A stretch of 14,098 nucleotides of DNA from Collinsella aerofaciens (lineage in GTDB: Bacteria > Actinomycetota > Coriobacteriia > Coriobacteriales > Coriobacteriaceae). Within the stretch, counting starts at the first letter, position 1. Each line of letters begins with the position of its first letter. Position numbers and translations under genes: made by a program. This document shows, piece after piece, positions 1-6,140 of the stretch. The stretch is taken from NCBI GenBank assembly GCA_021641225.1, contig JAJWXI010000001.1, positions 35,868 to 49,965 on the forward strand, in the 5' to 3' direction. The notes under the pieces are model-generated. The model saw nothing but the letters and a program-made list of their open reading frames with translations, did not search any database and was not told where the DNA came from.

Positions 1-776
1 GCGGGCGGCTCGGGATGCGGGGCGGGCACGCGCGGGTCCGGGCCCAGGCAGGGCACGTGCGGCGCTATCGGCTCGTAGGACAGCGGCACCTCGTCGGGCA
101 GGCCCCAGCGGTTCTTGCCGTCCCACGCCGCCTGGTGCGTGGCGAAGATCGTGCGCTTCGCGCCGCGCGCCTTGCCCTTGGCGCTGAAGCCGTCGCCGAC
201 CACCTCCACGATGGTCTTGTAGTTCAGGAACAGCAGCGCGTCGGCCCACTCCTTGAGCAGCGCGGCGTCCTTCTTGTACAGCTTCATGGTCCAGCGGTCG
301 TAGCTGGCGGCCTCGTCGGGCTTGTCGAACTTGGCCACGGCGGCGTGGGCCGTCACCACCACGTTCATGCCCGCGTCCCGCACGTCGGTGAGCAGGTCGA
401 GCATGCGCCCGAACTCCTCAAGGGCGAACTGCCACGCCTTGCCGTAGCCCAGCGTCTCCATGCTGGCCCACTTGTTCTTGGCGCACAGCTCGTCGCACAG
501 CAGGCGCTCGGCCCAGTCGGCGGTGTCCAGCACCAGCGTGCCGCAGGGGCGCTCGGCGGCCACCTCGCGCAGCGTGTCCTTGAGCGCCGTCCAGCTCATC
601 GGGCGCGGGGCGCGGGCCACGTCGTAGGCCTCGGTGCCGCCCTCGGTGTCGATGAACAGGGGGTTGGGGAACTGCGCGGCCAACAGCGTCTTGCCGATGC
701 CCTCCACGCCGTACAGGACCACCTTCTGGGGGCGCTGCACCGCCCCGGTCGTTATCTGGATCACTTGATGCTCCAT
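1..776 (-). CDS. Sak4-like RecA-fold ATPase (phage single-strand annealing/recombination), 3' end cut by window
   Basis: An AAA/RecA-fold nucleotide-binding protein of the type found in phage recombination modules (Sak4-like, AAA_24-type). The 258 visible residues contain a Walker A motif GVEGIGKT at 23-30, a Walker B strand LVLDTAD at 81-87 and a later core strand VVVTAHA at 139-145. Family knowledge: Sak4 proteins are short RecA-core ATPases that promote single-strand annealing, usually helped by an SSB. The ATG at 776 lies inside the end of the upstream ATPase gene (16-bp overlap), which suggests translational coupling. The gene runs off the window at base 1, so its C-terminus, ending here in a Pro-rich stretch, is unknown. 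A plain phage P-loop ATPase of unknown role is the main alternative. Confidence 0.8.
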   Translation of the reverse strand, partial: MEHQVIQITTGAVQRPQKVVLYGVEGIGKTLLAAQFPNPLFIDTEGGTEAYDVARAPRPMSWTALKDTLREVAAERPCGTLVLDTADWAERLLCDELCAKNKWASMETLGYGKAWQFALEEFGRMLDLLTDVRDAGMNVVVTAHAAVAKFDKPDEAASYDRWTMKLYKKDAALLKEWADALLFLNYKTIVEVVGDGFSAKGKARGAKRTIFATHQAAWDGKNRWGLPDEVPLSYEPIAPHVPCLGPDPRVPAPHPEPP

Positions 777-2167
777 CCCCCGACGGCGGCCTGCGCGGCG
801 TTCATGCTGGGCATGGCCGGCTGCGGCTGCTCCGTCGGCTCGTCTTCCTCTTCGTCCTCGGGCTGGGCCTCGGGCATGCCGCCCTCCGGCTCTCCCAGCT
901 GCCCGCGCCCGTCCTCGATGACCAGGCTGCACTCGTCGTCGGTGCCCACGCGGGTGCCTATCACCTGCAGGCCCTCGCCCTCGGCCCACGCGCCGAACTC
1001 GGCCAGCGTCTGCGGGTCCATCTGCTCCAGCTTGTCCACGAGCACGAAGCCGCACTCGGGCTTGGTGGCGCGCACGATGGCCGTGGCCACCTTCAGCTGC
1101 TCGCTGCCGCTCATGCAGTCCCACGCCTGGCCCAGGTAGGTCAGGGACGGCTCGCCCTTCTCGCCGAAGGCCACGCCCAGGCCATCCAGCGGCAGCGGGG
1201 CGTCCTTGAGCAGGTCGGTGCGGGCCTTGTCGAGGCGCTTCACCTCGGCGTTCAGCTCGTCGTACTGCTCCTTGAGCTCGTCGGCCTCGGCCATGGCGCG
1301 CTCGCGGCGCATGTTGGTGCGCACCTTGTCGTTGGTCGCCTCCACCTGCGCCAGCTGCGCCTCCAGCTCGGCGGTGCTCTCGTCGCGCAGCTCGGCGGCG
1401 GTCTTGGCGGCGGTTGCGGCGTCGGCGCTCAGGCGCTCCAGGTCTGCGGACTTGGCGGCCATGCGCTCGGCCAGCTCGCGGGACTGCGCGGCCATGCGGT
1501 CCAGCTCGGCGCGCGTCGCGTCCACCTGCTGGGCTATGCGCTCGGCCTCCATGCGCTTGCGCTGGTTCTCGCCGTTGCGCGCCAGGATGGCCGACTGCTC
1601 GGCGATGAGCTCGGAAGCGCTCACCTCCTGCGCCGGGGCGTCGGGCCAGCGCTGCATCTCCTCGGCCGCGCCGCGCTTCTGGCGCTCCATCACGCCGACG
1701 GCGTGGCGCTGGTTGTAGGCGGCCGCCTTCTTCTGGTCGAGCTCGGCCAGCTGGTCGCCCACGCCCAGGATGGACAGCAGCGCCTCGGCCTTGTCCTTGT
1801 CGGTGCCGGCCAGGAATTTGGGCAGGTCCAGCGCCAGCTGCCCGATGAGCGAGCTCAGCAGCTGCTGGCCGCCCTTGTTGCCGCTCGGGTCGGTCACCTT
1901 CAGGGCCGACGCCTTGCCCTTGCGCTCCACCACGATGCCGTTGTCCAGCACCACGCGCAGCTTGGGGTCGAGCGCCGCGCCCTCGCGCTTGGCGTTGGTG
2001 GGCTTCATCTTGTTGCCGCCCAGGGCCCAGGCGATGGCGTCCAGCACGCTGGTCTTTCCCTGGCCGTTGCGGCCCCCTATGACCGTCAGCCCGTCGGCGT
2101 TCGGTTCCAGGTACACCGCCTTCACGCGCTTGACGTTCTCGACCTCCACCGATGCGATCTTCACCAT
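761..2167 (-). CDS. SMC/RecF-like coiled-coil ATPase of phage early region
   Basis: A 468-residue ABC-type DNA-repair ATPase. The N-terminus has the start typical of SMC, RecF and Rad50 proteins and a Walker A motif GRNGQGKT at 32-39. Residues of roughly 150-320 are rich in Ala, Glu, Arg and Gln and look like a coiled coil. A signature-like SGSEQ follows at 353-357 and a Walker B-like VLVDKLEQMD at 375-384. The last 50 residues are an acidic, Pro-rich tail. Such proteins probably act on DNA ends or gaps with a partner nuclease or recombinase; here the partner may be the Sak4-like protein whose gene overlaps its end. The start is set by AGGAGGAG just upstream, within the last codons of the ParB-domain gene, with a 4-bp gap. 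Walker B has Lys after the Asp, and the signature is not the canonical LSGGQ, so ATPase activity is inferred only. Confidence 0.8.
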   Translation of the reverse strand: MVKIASVEVENVKRVKAVYLEPNADGLTVIGGRNGQGKTSVLDAIAWALGGNKMKPTNAKREGAALDPKLRVVLDNGIVVERKGKASALKVTDPSGNKGGQQLLSSLIGQLALDLPKFLAGTDKDKAEALLSILGVGDQLAELDQKKAAAYNQRHAVGVMERQKRGAAEEMQRWPDAPAQEVSASELIAEQSAILARNGENQRKRMEAERIAQQVDATRAELDRMAAQSRELAERMAAKSADLERLSADAATAAKTAAELRDESTAELEAQLAQVEATNDKVRTNMRRERAMAEADELKEQYDELNAEVKRLDKARTDLLKDAPLPLDGLGVAFGEKGEPSLTYLGQAWDCMSGSEQLKVATAIVRATKPECGFVLVDKLEQMDPQTLAEFGAWAEGEGLQVIGTRVGTDDECSLVIEDGRGQLGEPEGGMPEAQPEDEEEDEPTEQPQPAMPSMNAAQAAVGGWSIK

Positions 2168-2171
2168 GGGG

Positions 2172-3482
2172 CTACTCCTCCTTCTCGTCTTCGGCCAGGG
2201 CCGCGTCGGCCAGGCCCGTAAGCTTGCACATCAGGTCCACGTCCTCGCGGGCGGGCTGCCAGCCGTCCTCCATGGCGGCGGCGAGGTAGTCGCAGAGCTC
2301 GAGGATTCGGCGCGCGCTGTATTCGCGCATGGGCTCGCCCGTGGCGCCCGCGGCGGCCATCATGTCCATGCTGGACGGCGCGTAACGGTCCGCCAGGCGG
2401 CGCAGCAGGGCAACGCCCAGCAGGCCGAAGGACAGGCCGCGCTCCGGCGGCTCGGGAAGCTCGAAGCGCCCCAGGAACTCGGAGGCCTTCGCGCGCTCGC
2501 TCCACTGCTGGCCCGCGTCGCCCAGGTAGTCATCGGCGGCCATCTCCATCGCCGCGTGGCCCTGGAAGCCGCCGCACGCCAGCATCTCGGCCACGAACTG
2601 CGTGGCGCTGCTGTGCGCGTCGGTCATGCGCGTGAGCCACGACTCGGCGCGCTCCAGCGCTGCCTGCTTCTCGGGGTCGGCCTCCTCGTCGTCGGGCAGG
2701 GCGGTGTAGACCACCACGCGCGCGCCGTCCCCGCGGGTGTTGTGCAGCATGTACAGCGCGCCGCCCGCGTACTCCTCGGCGGCGGCCTCCAGGTCGGCGG
2801 GGGTGCGGCACGTCAGCGCGTAGGCCATGCCGTCGGGGAGCTCGCCGCCCTCCTCCAGGTCCAGGCGCAGCTCGGCGGCCTTGGCGCGCAGGGCCTTCTC
2901 GGCCTTGGCGCGCTGCACCTTGGCCTTGGCGTCCTCGTAGACGCGCCGCCACGTCTTCTCGTCGGCGTTGGCCACGCCCTCGGCCAGCTCGGGCCACTCC
3001 GCCAGCTCGTCCACGGCCACAAGGTGGTCCAGGCTCATGCACTCGGCCTCGGCCCCCAGCCTGTCGGCCGCGCGCTTCACGCGGCGCATGCCCTTGACGC
3101 GGGCGGCCTTCTCCACGGCCTCGGGCTCCACGCCCAGGAGCAGGCAGCGCTGCGCGCCCTTGGAGCGCTCCACCTCGGTGAGCTCCTTCTTGTCGTCGGT
3201 GGCCAGCATGGCCAGGGCGGCGTCCGCGTCGTCCCAGTCCTCGCAGACGATCGCGTGGAACGCCTTGGTCCCCGCGATGCCCATGGCGCGCCAGCGGCGC
3301 TCGCCGTCCACGATGCGGTACACCTCGCCGTCGCGCACCAGCACGGGCGGGTTCAGCGGCTCGCCGGGGTTGGCGGGGTTCAGCGCGAAGGTGGCGGCCA
3401 GCGCCTCCAGGTCGCCGAAGTCCTCGCGCGGGTTGCCCTCGCTGGGGTACGCGTCGTCGGTCTTCACCAGCTTCAGTTCCAT
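2172..3482 (-). CDS. ParB/Spo0J-domain protein of the element
   Basis: A 436-residue protein with an N-terminal ParB-type domain: NPRED at 17-21, a PVLVRDG strand at 46-52 and the diagnostic GERRWRA box at 60-66. A segment near 100-145 (starting ELTEVERSKGAQ) sits where ParB proteins carry their first HTH. The remainder (about 150-436) is Ala/Glu-rich with no family I recognise. Known ParB domains bind CTP and load on centromere-like DNA, and some phage relatives are nucleases or regulators. No ParA-type ATPase is seen next to it, so plasmid-style partitioning is not supported by the context; a role in phage DNA metabolism or regulation is more likely. The chosen ATG at 3482 has AGGAGG nine bases upstream. 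Another ATG at 3489 opens a different frame with no recognisable domain and is rejected. Confidence 0.78.
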   Translation of the reverse strand: MELKLVKTDDAYPSEGNPREDFGDLEALAATFALNPANPGEPLNPPVLVRDGEVYRIVDGERRWRAMGIAGTKAFHAIVCEDWDDADAALAMLATDDKKELTEVERSKGAQRCLLLGVEPEAVEKAARVKGMRRVKRAADRLGAEAECMSLDHLVAVDELAEWPELAEGVANADEKTWRRVYEDAKAKVQRAKAEKALRAKAAELRLDLEEGGELPDGMAYALTCRTPADLEAAAEEYAGGALYMLHNTRGDGARVVVYTALPDDEEADPEKQAALERAESWLTRMTDAHSSATQFVAEMLACGGFQGHAAMEMAADDYLGDAGQQWSERAKASEFLGRFELPEPPERGLSFGLLGVALLRRLADRYAPSSMDMMAAAGATGEPMREYSARRILELCDYLAAAMEDGWQPAREDVDLMCKLTGLADAALAEDEKEE

Positions 3483-3518
3483 GATTCATGCCCTCCTATC
3501 AGGCAAAATGCGAAAGTG

Positions 3519-4064
3519 TCATTCATTTTCGGAATTCGGGAGTTTTTCTCTCATACGCTCCAGTCGGCGGCGCTTGGCCTTCAGCAGCCGCGTCAGGCGC
3601 CTGACCTCCCACGCCTCCAGCTCCAGCAGCCACTCATCGCGGGCCTTGGCGGCGCGGTACGCGCCCATGCCCTCGCACCTCGGCTCGGGCGGCCTGGGCG
3701 GCGGCGCGGACTGCAGGCGGCCCTCGGTGCGCAGGTACACGGCCCGCGCTCCGTGCGGCAGCTTGGCCAGCACGTCGGCGGTCTCGGCCTCGGCGCGCGC
3801 TATCAGGTCGCGCAGCTCGCAGGGCCTGCACGCCCCGCACGGCCTTATCCGGCTTCGGGCGGCCCCGCACCTCGGGCAGGTCTCGGCGCACCGCGGCTCC
3901 CAGCAGCGCAGGGACAGCCCCATGCGCTTGGCCTTCTGCCGCACGGCCTCGTTGCCGCGCTTGAGCTCCCACGCTATCCGGCGGCGGGGGACGCGCCCGG
4001 CCATCTCGCGCAGGCGGCGCTCCTCGGCCGAAGTCCACGGGCGCAGCCTCTGGCCCGCCCTCAC
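3519..4064 (-). CDS. Myb/SANT-like HTH plus zinc-ribbon protein
   Basis: A 181-residue putative DNA-binding protein. Residues 8-52 follow the Myb/SANT-like pattern: W10-T-x-x-E-E, then IAWELKR at 30-36 and AVRQKAKRMGL at 40-50. A cysteine cluster follows, with CPRC at 63-66 and CGAC at 76-79, plus C54, C59 and C82, which suggests a zinc ribbon. The C-terminal half is basic and probably helical. I choose the GTG start at 4064 because GTGA overlaps the stop of the RuvC-like gene by four bases, a classic coupling. The frame stays open upstream to 4298, but that part is Arg/Pro/Gly-rich and overlaps the RuvC-like gene, so it is a shadow. The role may be transcriptional control or nuclease targeting; I recognise no closer homologue. 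Confidence 0.65.
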   Translation of the reverse strand: MRAGQRLRPWTSAEERRLREMAGRVPRRRIAWELKRGNEAVRQKAKRMGLSLRCWEPRCAETCPRCGAARSRIRPCGACRPCELRDLIARAEAETADVLAKLPHGARAVYLRTEGRLQSAPPPRPPEPRCEGMGAYRAAKARDEWLLELEAWEVRRLTRLLKAKRRRLERMREKLPNSENE

Positions 4065-4570
4065 CGCGCATCGCCGTGCCTCTGGTACCGCCACACGCCG
4101 TGGGCCAGCGCGCTGCGCAGGTGCTCGTTGGTCACCAGGCGCAGGCTGCCGGGCAGCACCTCGCGGCCCTGCGCGGCGCAGTCCACGACCCAGGCGCAGT
4201 TGCCGGGGCTTCGGGGGTTGAGCACCTTGGCGCTCAGCTGGATGGCCACGTCCTCGCCGTCCTCGTGCAGGTGGGCCAGCAGCGCGCCGACCAGCCACGG
4301 GGTCTGGTGCGCCATGCTCAGGTGGCCGCGCCCGCCCTGCTGCTGGTAGCCCTCGATGACCACGAGGTCGTGCGGGTGGCTCGCCAGGAAGCGCTCCAGG
4401 CGGTGCCAGATGGCCTCGCAGCGCTCGTCCAGCAGGTCGTTGTCGCCCTTCACGCCCTTGGGGTAGGCGATGGTGCAGGAGTCCAGCACGCGGCGCTCGT
4501 CCATGTAGACCACGCCGGTGTGCAGGCAGCCCGGGTCTACGGCCACGATGGCCCCTACCGGCGCGCCCAT
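4061..4570 (-). CDS. RuvC-like Holliday-junction endonuclease
   Basis: A 169-residue protein with an RNase H-like fold of the phage RuvC type. VAVDPGCLHTGVV at 9-21 supplies the first catalytic Asp (D12) in the usual DPGxxxTG context, and LVVIEGYQQQG at 69-79 supplies the Glu (E73). The C-terminal stretch with N148, E149, H150 and SALAHGVW (153-160) resembles the third metal-binding segment of phage RuvC proteins, where Asp is more usual. It would resolve branched DNA made by the recombination proteins encoded downstream. The ATG at 4570 has AGGAGG about ten bases upstream. The frame is open to 4708, but that extension runs antisense-like through the membrane-protein gene and is Arg-rich. It overlaps the end of the membrane-protein gene by 16 bp. 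Confidence 0.75.
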   Translation of the reverse strand: MGAPVGAIVAVDPGCLHTGVVYMDERRVLDSCTIAYPKGVKGDNDLLDERCEAIWHRLERFLASHPHDLVVIEGYQQQGGRGHLSMAHQTPWLVGALLAHLHEDGEDVAIQLSAKVLNPRSPGNCAWVVDCAAQGREVLPGSLRLVTNEHLRSALAHGVWRYQRHGDAR

Positions 4571-4815
4571 TCGGGGTCGCCCTCCTGGTACTCGTACACG
4601 GCGGCGGCGTAGCCTTTGTCGTAGGCCTGCTGCTCGGCCTGCATCTTCCCGCAGGCGATGCCGTGGGCTTGGCCGTCCAGGTATGACTTGTGGCACATCT
4701 GGCCGCACATCAGCAGCGCTGCCAGGGCCACGGCCACGGCCAGCCCGAGCACCGCGTTTGCGTTCTCGGCCGCCTTGGCGTAGGCTGTGCGGGCTACGCC
4801 CTTCGCGGCGTGCAT
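4555..4815 (-). CDS. Small single-pass membrane protein, unknown function
   Basis: An 86-residue protein with one clear hydrophobic segment at about 20-38 (VLGLAVAVALAALLMC). After it come C37, C41 and C55 and a polar tail ending PEWARR. It could anchor to the inner membrane with the Cys-containing tail on either side. The ATG at 4815 lies 22 bases inside the end of the upstream 74-residue gene, so translation is probably coupled; no strong Shine-Dalgarno is seen. The open frame extends much further upstream, to 5637, but that part is out of frame with three better genes and is low-complexity. I do not recognise the family. Small membrane proteins in phage early operons can act in superinfection exclusion, which here is only a possibility. 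Confidence 0.55.
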   Translation of the reverse strand: MHAAKGVARTAYAKAAENANAVLGLAVAVALAALLMCGQMCHKSYLDGQAHGIACGKMQAEQQAYDKGYAAAVYEYQEGDPEWARR

Positions 4816-5018
4816 TCCGGCGGGGCGGGCTGTGCCTGCAAGCGTTCCCGCTCCGCCTTCCACTGCTCGAACTCCTCGGCCACGCCCGGCTGCCGCAGCG
4901 CCGCGTCGATGGCCAGCGCCCACTTCTTGGCGCGCTGCCTGGCCAGCGCCTTGCGCGCCTTGCGCTCCCTTTCGGGCGGCAGCCCCAGGCTGGCGATGCC
5001 GTCCATGCAGGCTTGCAT
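4794..5018 (-). CDS. Small charged helical protein, unknown function
   Basis: A 74-residue hypothetical protein. Residues 14-60 are rich in Glu, Arg, Lys and Ala (for example ERERKARKALARQRAKKW) and should be largely helical, perhaps coiled coil; the tail is Pro-rich. The ATG at 5018 is preceded by AGAGGTGA with good spacing, which supports translation and the chosen start. It lies 21 bases after the stop of the HTH gene and overlaps the next membrane-protein gene by 22 bp, so it fits the packed operon. I recognise no family. Its size and charge would suit a recombination directionality factor for the serine integrase, but nothing in the sequence shows that. Confidence 0.55.
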   Translation of the reverse strand: MQACMDGIASLGLPPERERKARKALARQRAKKWALAIDAALRQPGVAEEFEQWKAERERLQAQPAPPECTPRRA

Positions 5019-5039
5019 AGGGAATCACCTCTCTCATCG

Positions 5040-5255
5040 CTAATCCTCCTTCTCCACCAGCAGGTCCTCCATGGACACGCCCAGCGCCTTGCTCAGCTTG
5101 AGCAGGTTCGGCGTGCTGATTGACTGCGCGCCGCGCTCCCAGCTCGACAGCATGGCCACGCTTCCCATGTCCAGGGCCACCGCCAGCTGCATCTGGGTCA
5201 TGCCCAGCGCGTGTCGGCGCTCCTTGATCAGCTTCCCGTTCGCTCTCAGGCACAT
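5040..5255 (-). CDS. Cro/C1-type (XRE) HTH regulator
   Basis: A 71-residue protein that is almost entirely one XRE HTH domain: LIKERRHALGMTQMQLAVAL at 9-28 forms helices 1-2, SVAMLSSWERG at 32-42 includes the recognition helix and the SxWERG turn, and LLKLSKALGVSMEDLL at 51-66 is the closing helix pair. By position, as second gene of the leftward operon opposite a C1-like repressor, it may act as a Cro-like antirepressor that binds the switch region. The ATG at 5255 is three bases after the stop of the preceding gene; the best Shine-Dalgarno, GGGAGG, lies about ten bases upstream. The recognition segment is unlike that of the rightward repressor, so the two need not bind the same sites. Confidence 0.8.
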   Translation of the reverse strand: MCLRANGKLIKERRHALGMTQMQLAVALDMGSVAMLSSWERGAQSISTPNLLKLSKALGVSMEDLLVEKED

Positions 5256-5258
5256 CTC

Positions 5259-5591
5259 CTACATGCCTCCCTTCTTCTCGTCGTACTGCGGGGCCTCGGC
5301 CAGGGTGTCGAAGTCGGTGCTCCACCCCTTGCCGGCCACGCTGAACTGCAGCGAGTCGCACAGGTTGAACTGCACGCCGCCCACCTCGAACATCGTGCGC
5401 ATGGAGCACTCCAGCGGCACGATGCGCTCGAAGTCGAAGCCGAACATGGCGGCGGCGCGGCAGCAGATGCTCTCCTCGGTCTCCTCCATGCAGCCGTTCT
5501 CCTCGTTCAGTTCGAACGCGAACGCCTCGTTGGTCGGGCTGTCCACGTGGCACTCGTTCACCATGGTCGCCCAGTAGCTGTTCCTCTTCAT
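5259..5591 (-). CDS. Hypothetical protein, first gene of the leftward operon
   Basis: A 110-residue acidic protein with six Cys residues including C43 and C44 (ICCRAAAM), and no membrane segment or signal peptide. I do not recognise a family. The ATG at 5591 is chosen because AGGAG lies six bases upstream. An in-frame ATG at 5663 would place the start upstream of the predicted transcription start near 5648, so it is unlikely. It is the first gene read from the predicted leftward promoter (-10 at 5655-5660) and ends three bases before the HTH gene. The first position in an early operon is often held by a regulator, antirepressor or small host-takeover protein, but nothing in the residues shows which. 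Confidence 0.6.
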   Translation of the reverse strand: MKRNSYWATMVNECHVDSPTNEAFAFELNEENGCMEETEESICCRAAAMFGFDFERIVPLECSMRTMFEVGGVQFNLCDSLQFSVAGKGWSTDFDTLAEAPQYDEKKGGM

Positions 5592-5623
5592 TGCCTTCTC
5601 CTTTCGGTTGATACATGCAAGCC

Positions 5624-5637
5624 GTGTAGTAGTACAC
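5624..5637. promoter_or_regulatory. Operator-like inverted repeat
   Basis: GTGTAGTAGTACAC has perfect 5-bp arms (GTGTA/TACAC) around a 4-base centre. Related sequences recur at 5671-5684 (GTGTACTAGTCAAC, over both -35 boxes) and at 5721-5727 (AGTACAC). This spacing around two divergent promoters is what a phage repressor operator set looks like. The site lies in the early part of the leftward transcript. Confidence 0.5.
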
Positions 5638-5654
5638 GAACTGTTTGCAACCTC

Positions 5655-5683
5655 AAGATACACAGATGCCGTGTACTAGTCAA
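5655..5683 (-). promoter_or_regulatory. Leftward early promoter
   Basis: Read on the minus strand, TTGACT (5683-5678) and TATCTT (5660-5655) are separated by exactly 17 bases, a good sigma-70-type promoter. Transcription would start near 5648 and give a leader of about 57 bases before the 110-residue gene. The -35 box lies within an operator-like repeat. Confidence 0.65.
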
Positions 5684-5705
5684 CAAGAAATTTGTAATTT
5701 ATACT
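5677..5705 (+). promoter_or_regulatory. Rightward promoter for repressor and integrase
   Basis: TAGTCA (5677-5682) and TATACT (5700-5705) are 17 bases apart. Transcription would start near 5712, about 36 bases before the repressor ATG. Its -35 shares five bases with the -35 of the leftward promoter, so the two probably compete for polymerase. Confidence 0.5.
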
Positions 5706-5747
5706 GTTTGCAACGTTTTTAGTACACAGATAGGCGGTGAAGTTCGC

Positions 5748-6140
5748 ATGCTTTACGAGTTGAAGGCCATCAGGCAGCGTGCACACCTTTCCCAAAAAGA
5801 AGCCGCTGAAATGCTTGGAGTTAATCCGGGCACGTATCGAAATTGGGAGCAGTGCAAAAACCAGCCGCAGAAAAGCTCCGAAGTGAAACGGATAGCGGAC
5901 TTTTTCGGTGTTAGCGTCACCGAGCTATACGGGTACGACCTCGCGGAGCCTGGCGCGATTGCCCAGGCGATGGGGATACCCGACGAGCCCACGCCGCAGC
6001 CCGTGCGGGTAATCGACAAACGGCTAGAGGCGATAAACGACGCCTACGACTCCATGAACGAGAACGGGCGGCACATACTGCACAGCGTGGCCACGTCGCT
6101 GGCGAAGGACCCGGCGAACGCGGGGGAGGCGGGCGAATAG
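5748..6140 (+). CDS. XRE-family phage repressor (C1-like), no peptidase domain
   Basis: A 130-residue protein with an N-terminal HTH at about 3-62: LKAIRQRAHLSQKEAAEMLG, the recognition segment NPGTYRNWEQ and the closing FFGVSVTELYG. The C-terminal part (about 88-125, RLEAINDAYDSMNENGRHIL) is a helical tail common in small XRE regulators. There is no LexA/S24 peptidase region, so RecA-stimulated self-cleavage is not expected and induction must work another way. The ATG at 5748 has AGGCGGTGA a few bases upstream; the frame is open further left, but only antisense to the early operon. It ends directly at the integrase ATG, so both are probably one transcript. The N-terminal half is markedly less GC-rich than the rest (about 52% against 67% by hand count), suggesting domain exchange. 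Confidence 0.8.
   Translation: MLYELKAIRQRAHLSQKEAAEMLGVNPGTYRNWEQCKNQPQKSSEVKRIADFFGVSVTELYGYDLAEPGAIAQAMGIPDEPTPQPVRVIDKRLEAINDAYDSMNENGRHILHSVATSLAKDPANAGEAGE

Larger units (their letters stand above)
5640..5731. repeat. Imperfect direct repeat pair in the switch region
   Basis: ACTGTTTGCAAC occurs exactly at 5640-5651 and 5703-5714. Each copy is followed, after a short spacer, by TACACAGAT (5659-5667 and 5723-5731). The two modules are offset by 63-64 bases and together flank the divergent promoters; the first covers the leftward -10 and start, the second the rightward -10 and start. They are candidate binding sites for the repressor or the Cro-like protein. Confidence 0.6.

Noticed and set aside
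2530..3489. Alternative minus-strand frame starting seven bases before the ParB-domain gene
   Set aside because: Arg/Gly/Pro-rich translation without a domain, whereas the other frame carries the GERRWRA box.
1770..4349. Very long plus-strand open frame (859 codons)
   Set aside because: It lies opposite three well-supported minus-strand genes, has low-complexity Leu/Gly/Arg/His-rich translation and no domain; it is an effect of high GC.
4816..5637. Upstream extension of the membrane-protein frame
   Set aside because: It runs out of frame through the 74-residue, HTH and 110-residue genes and would start upstream of the predicted transcription start.
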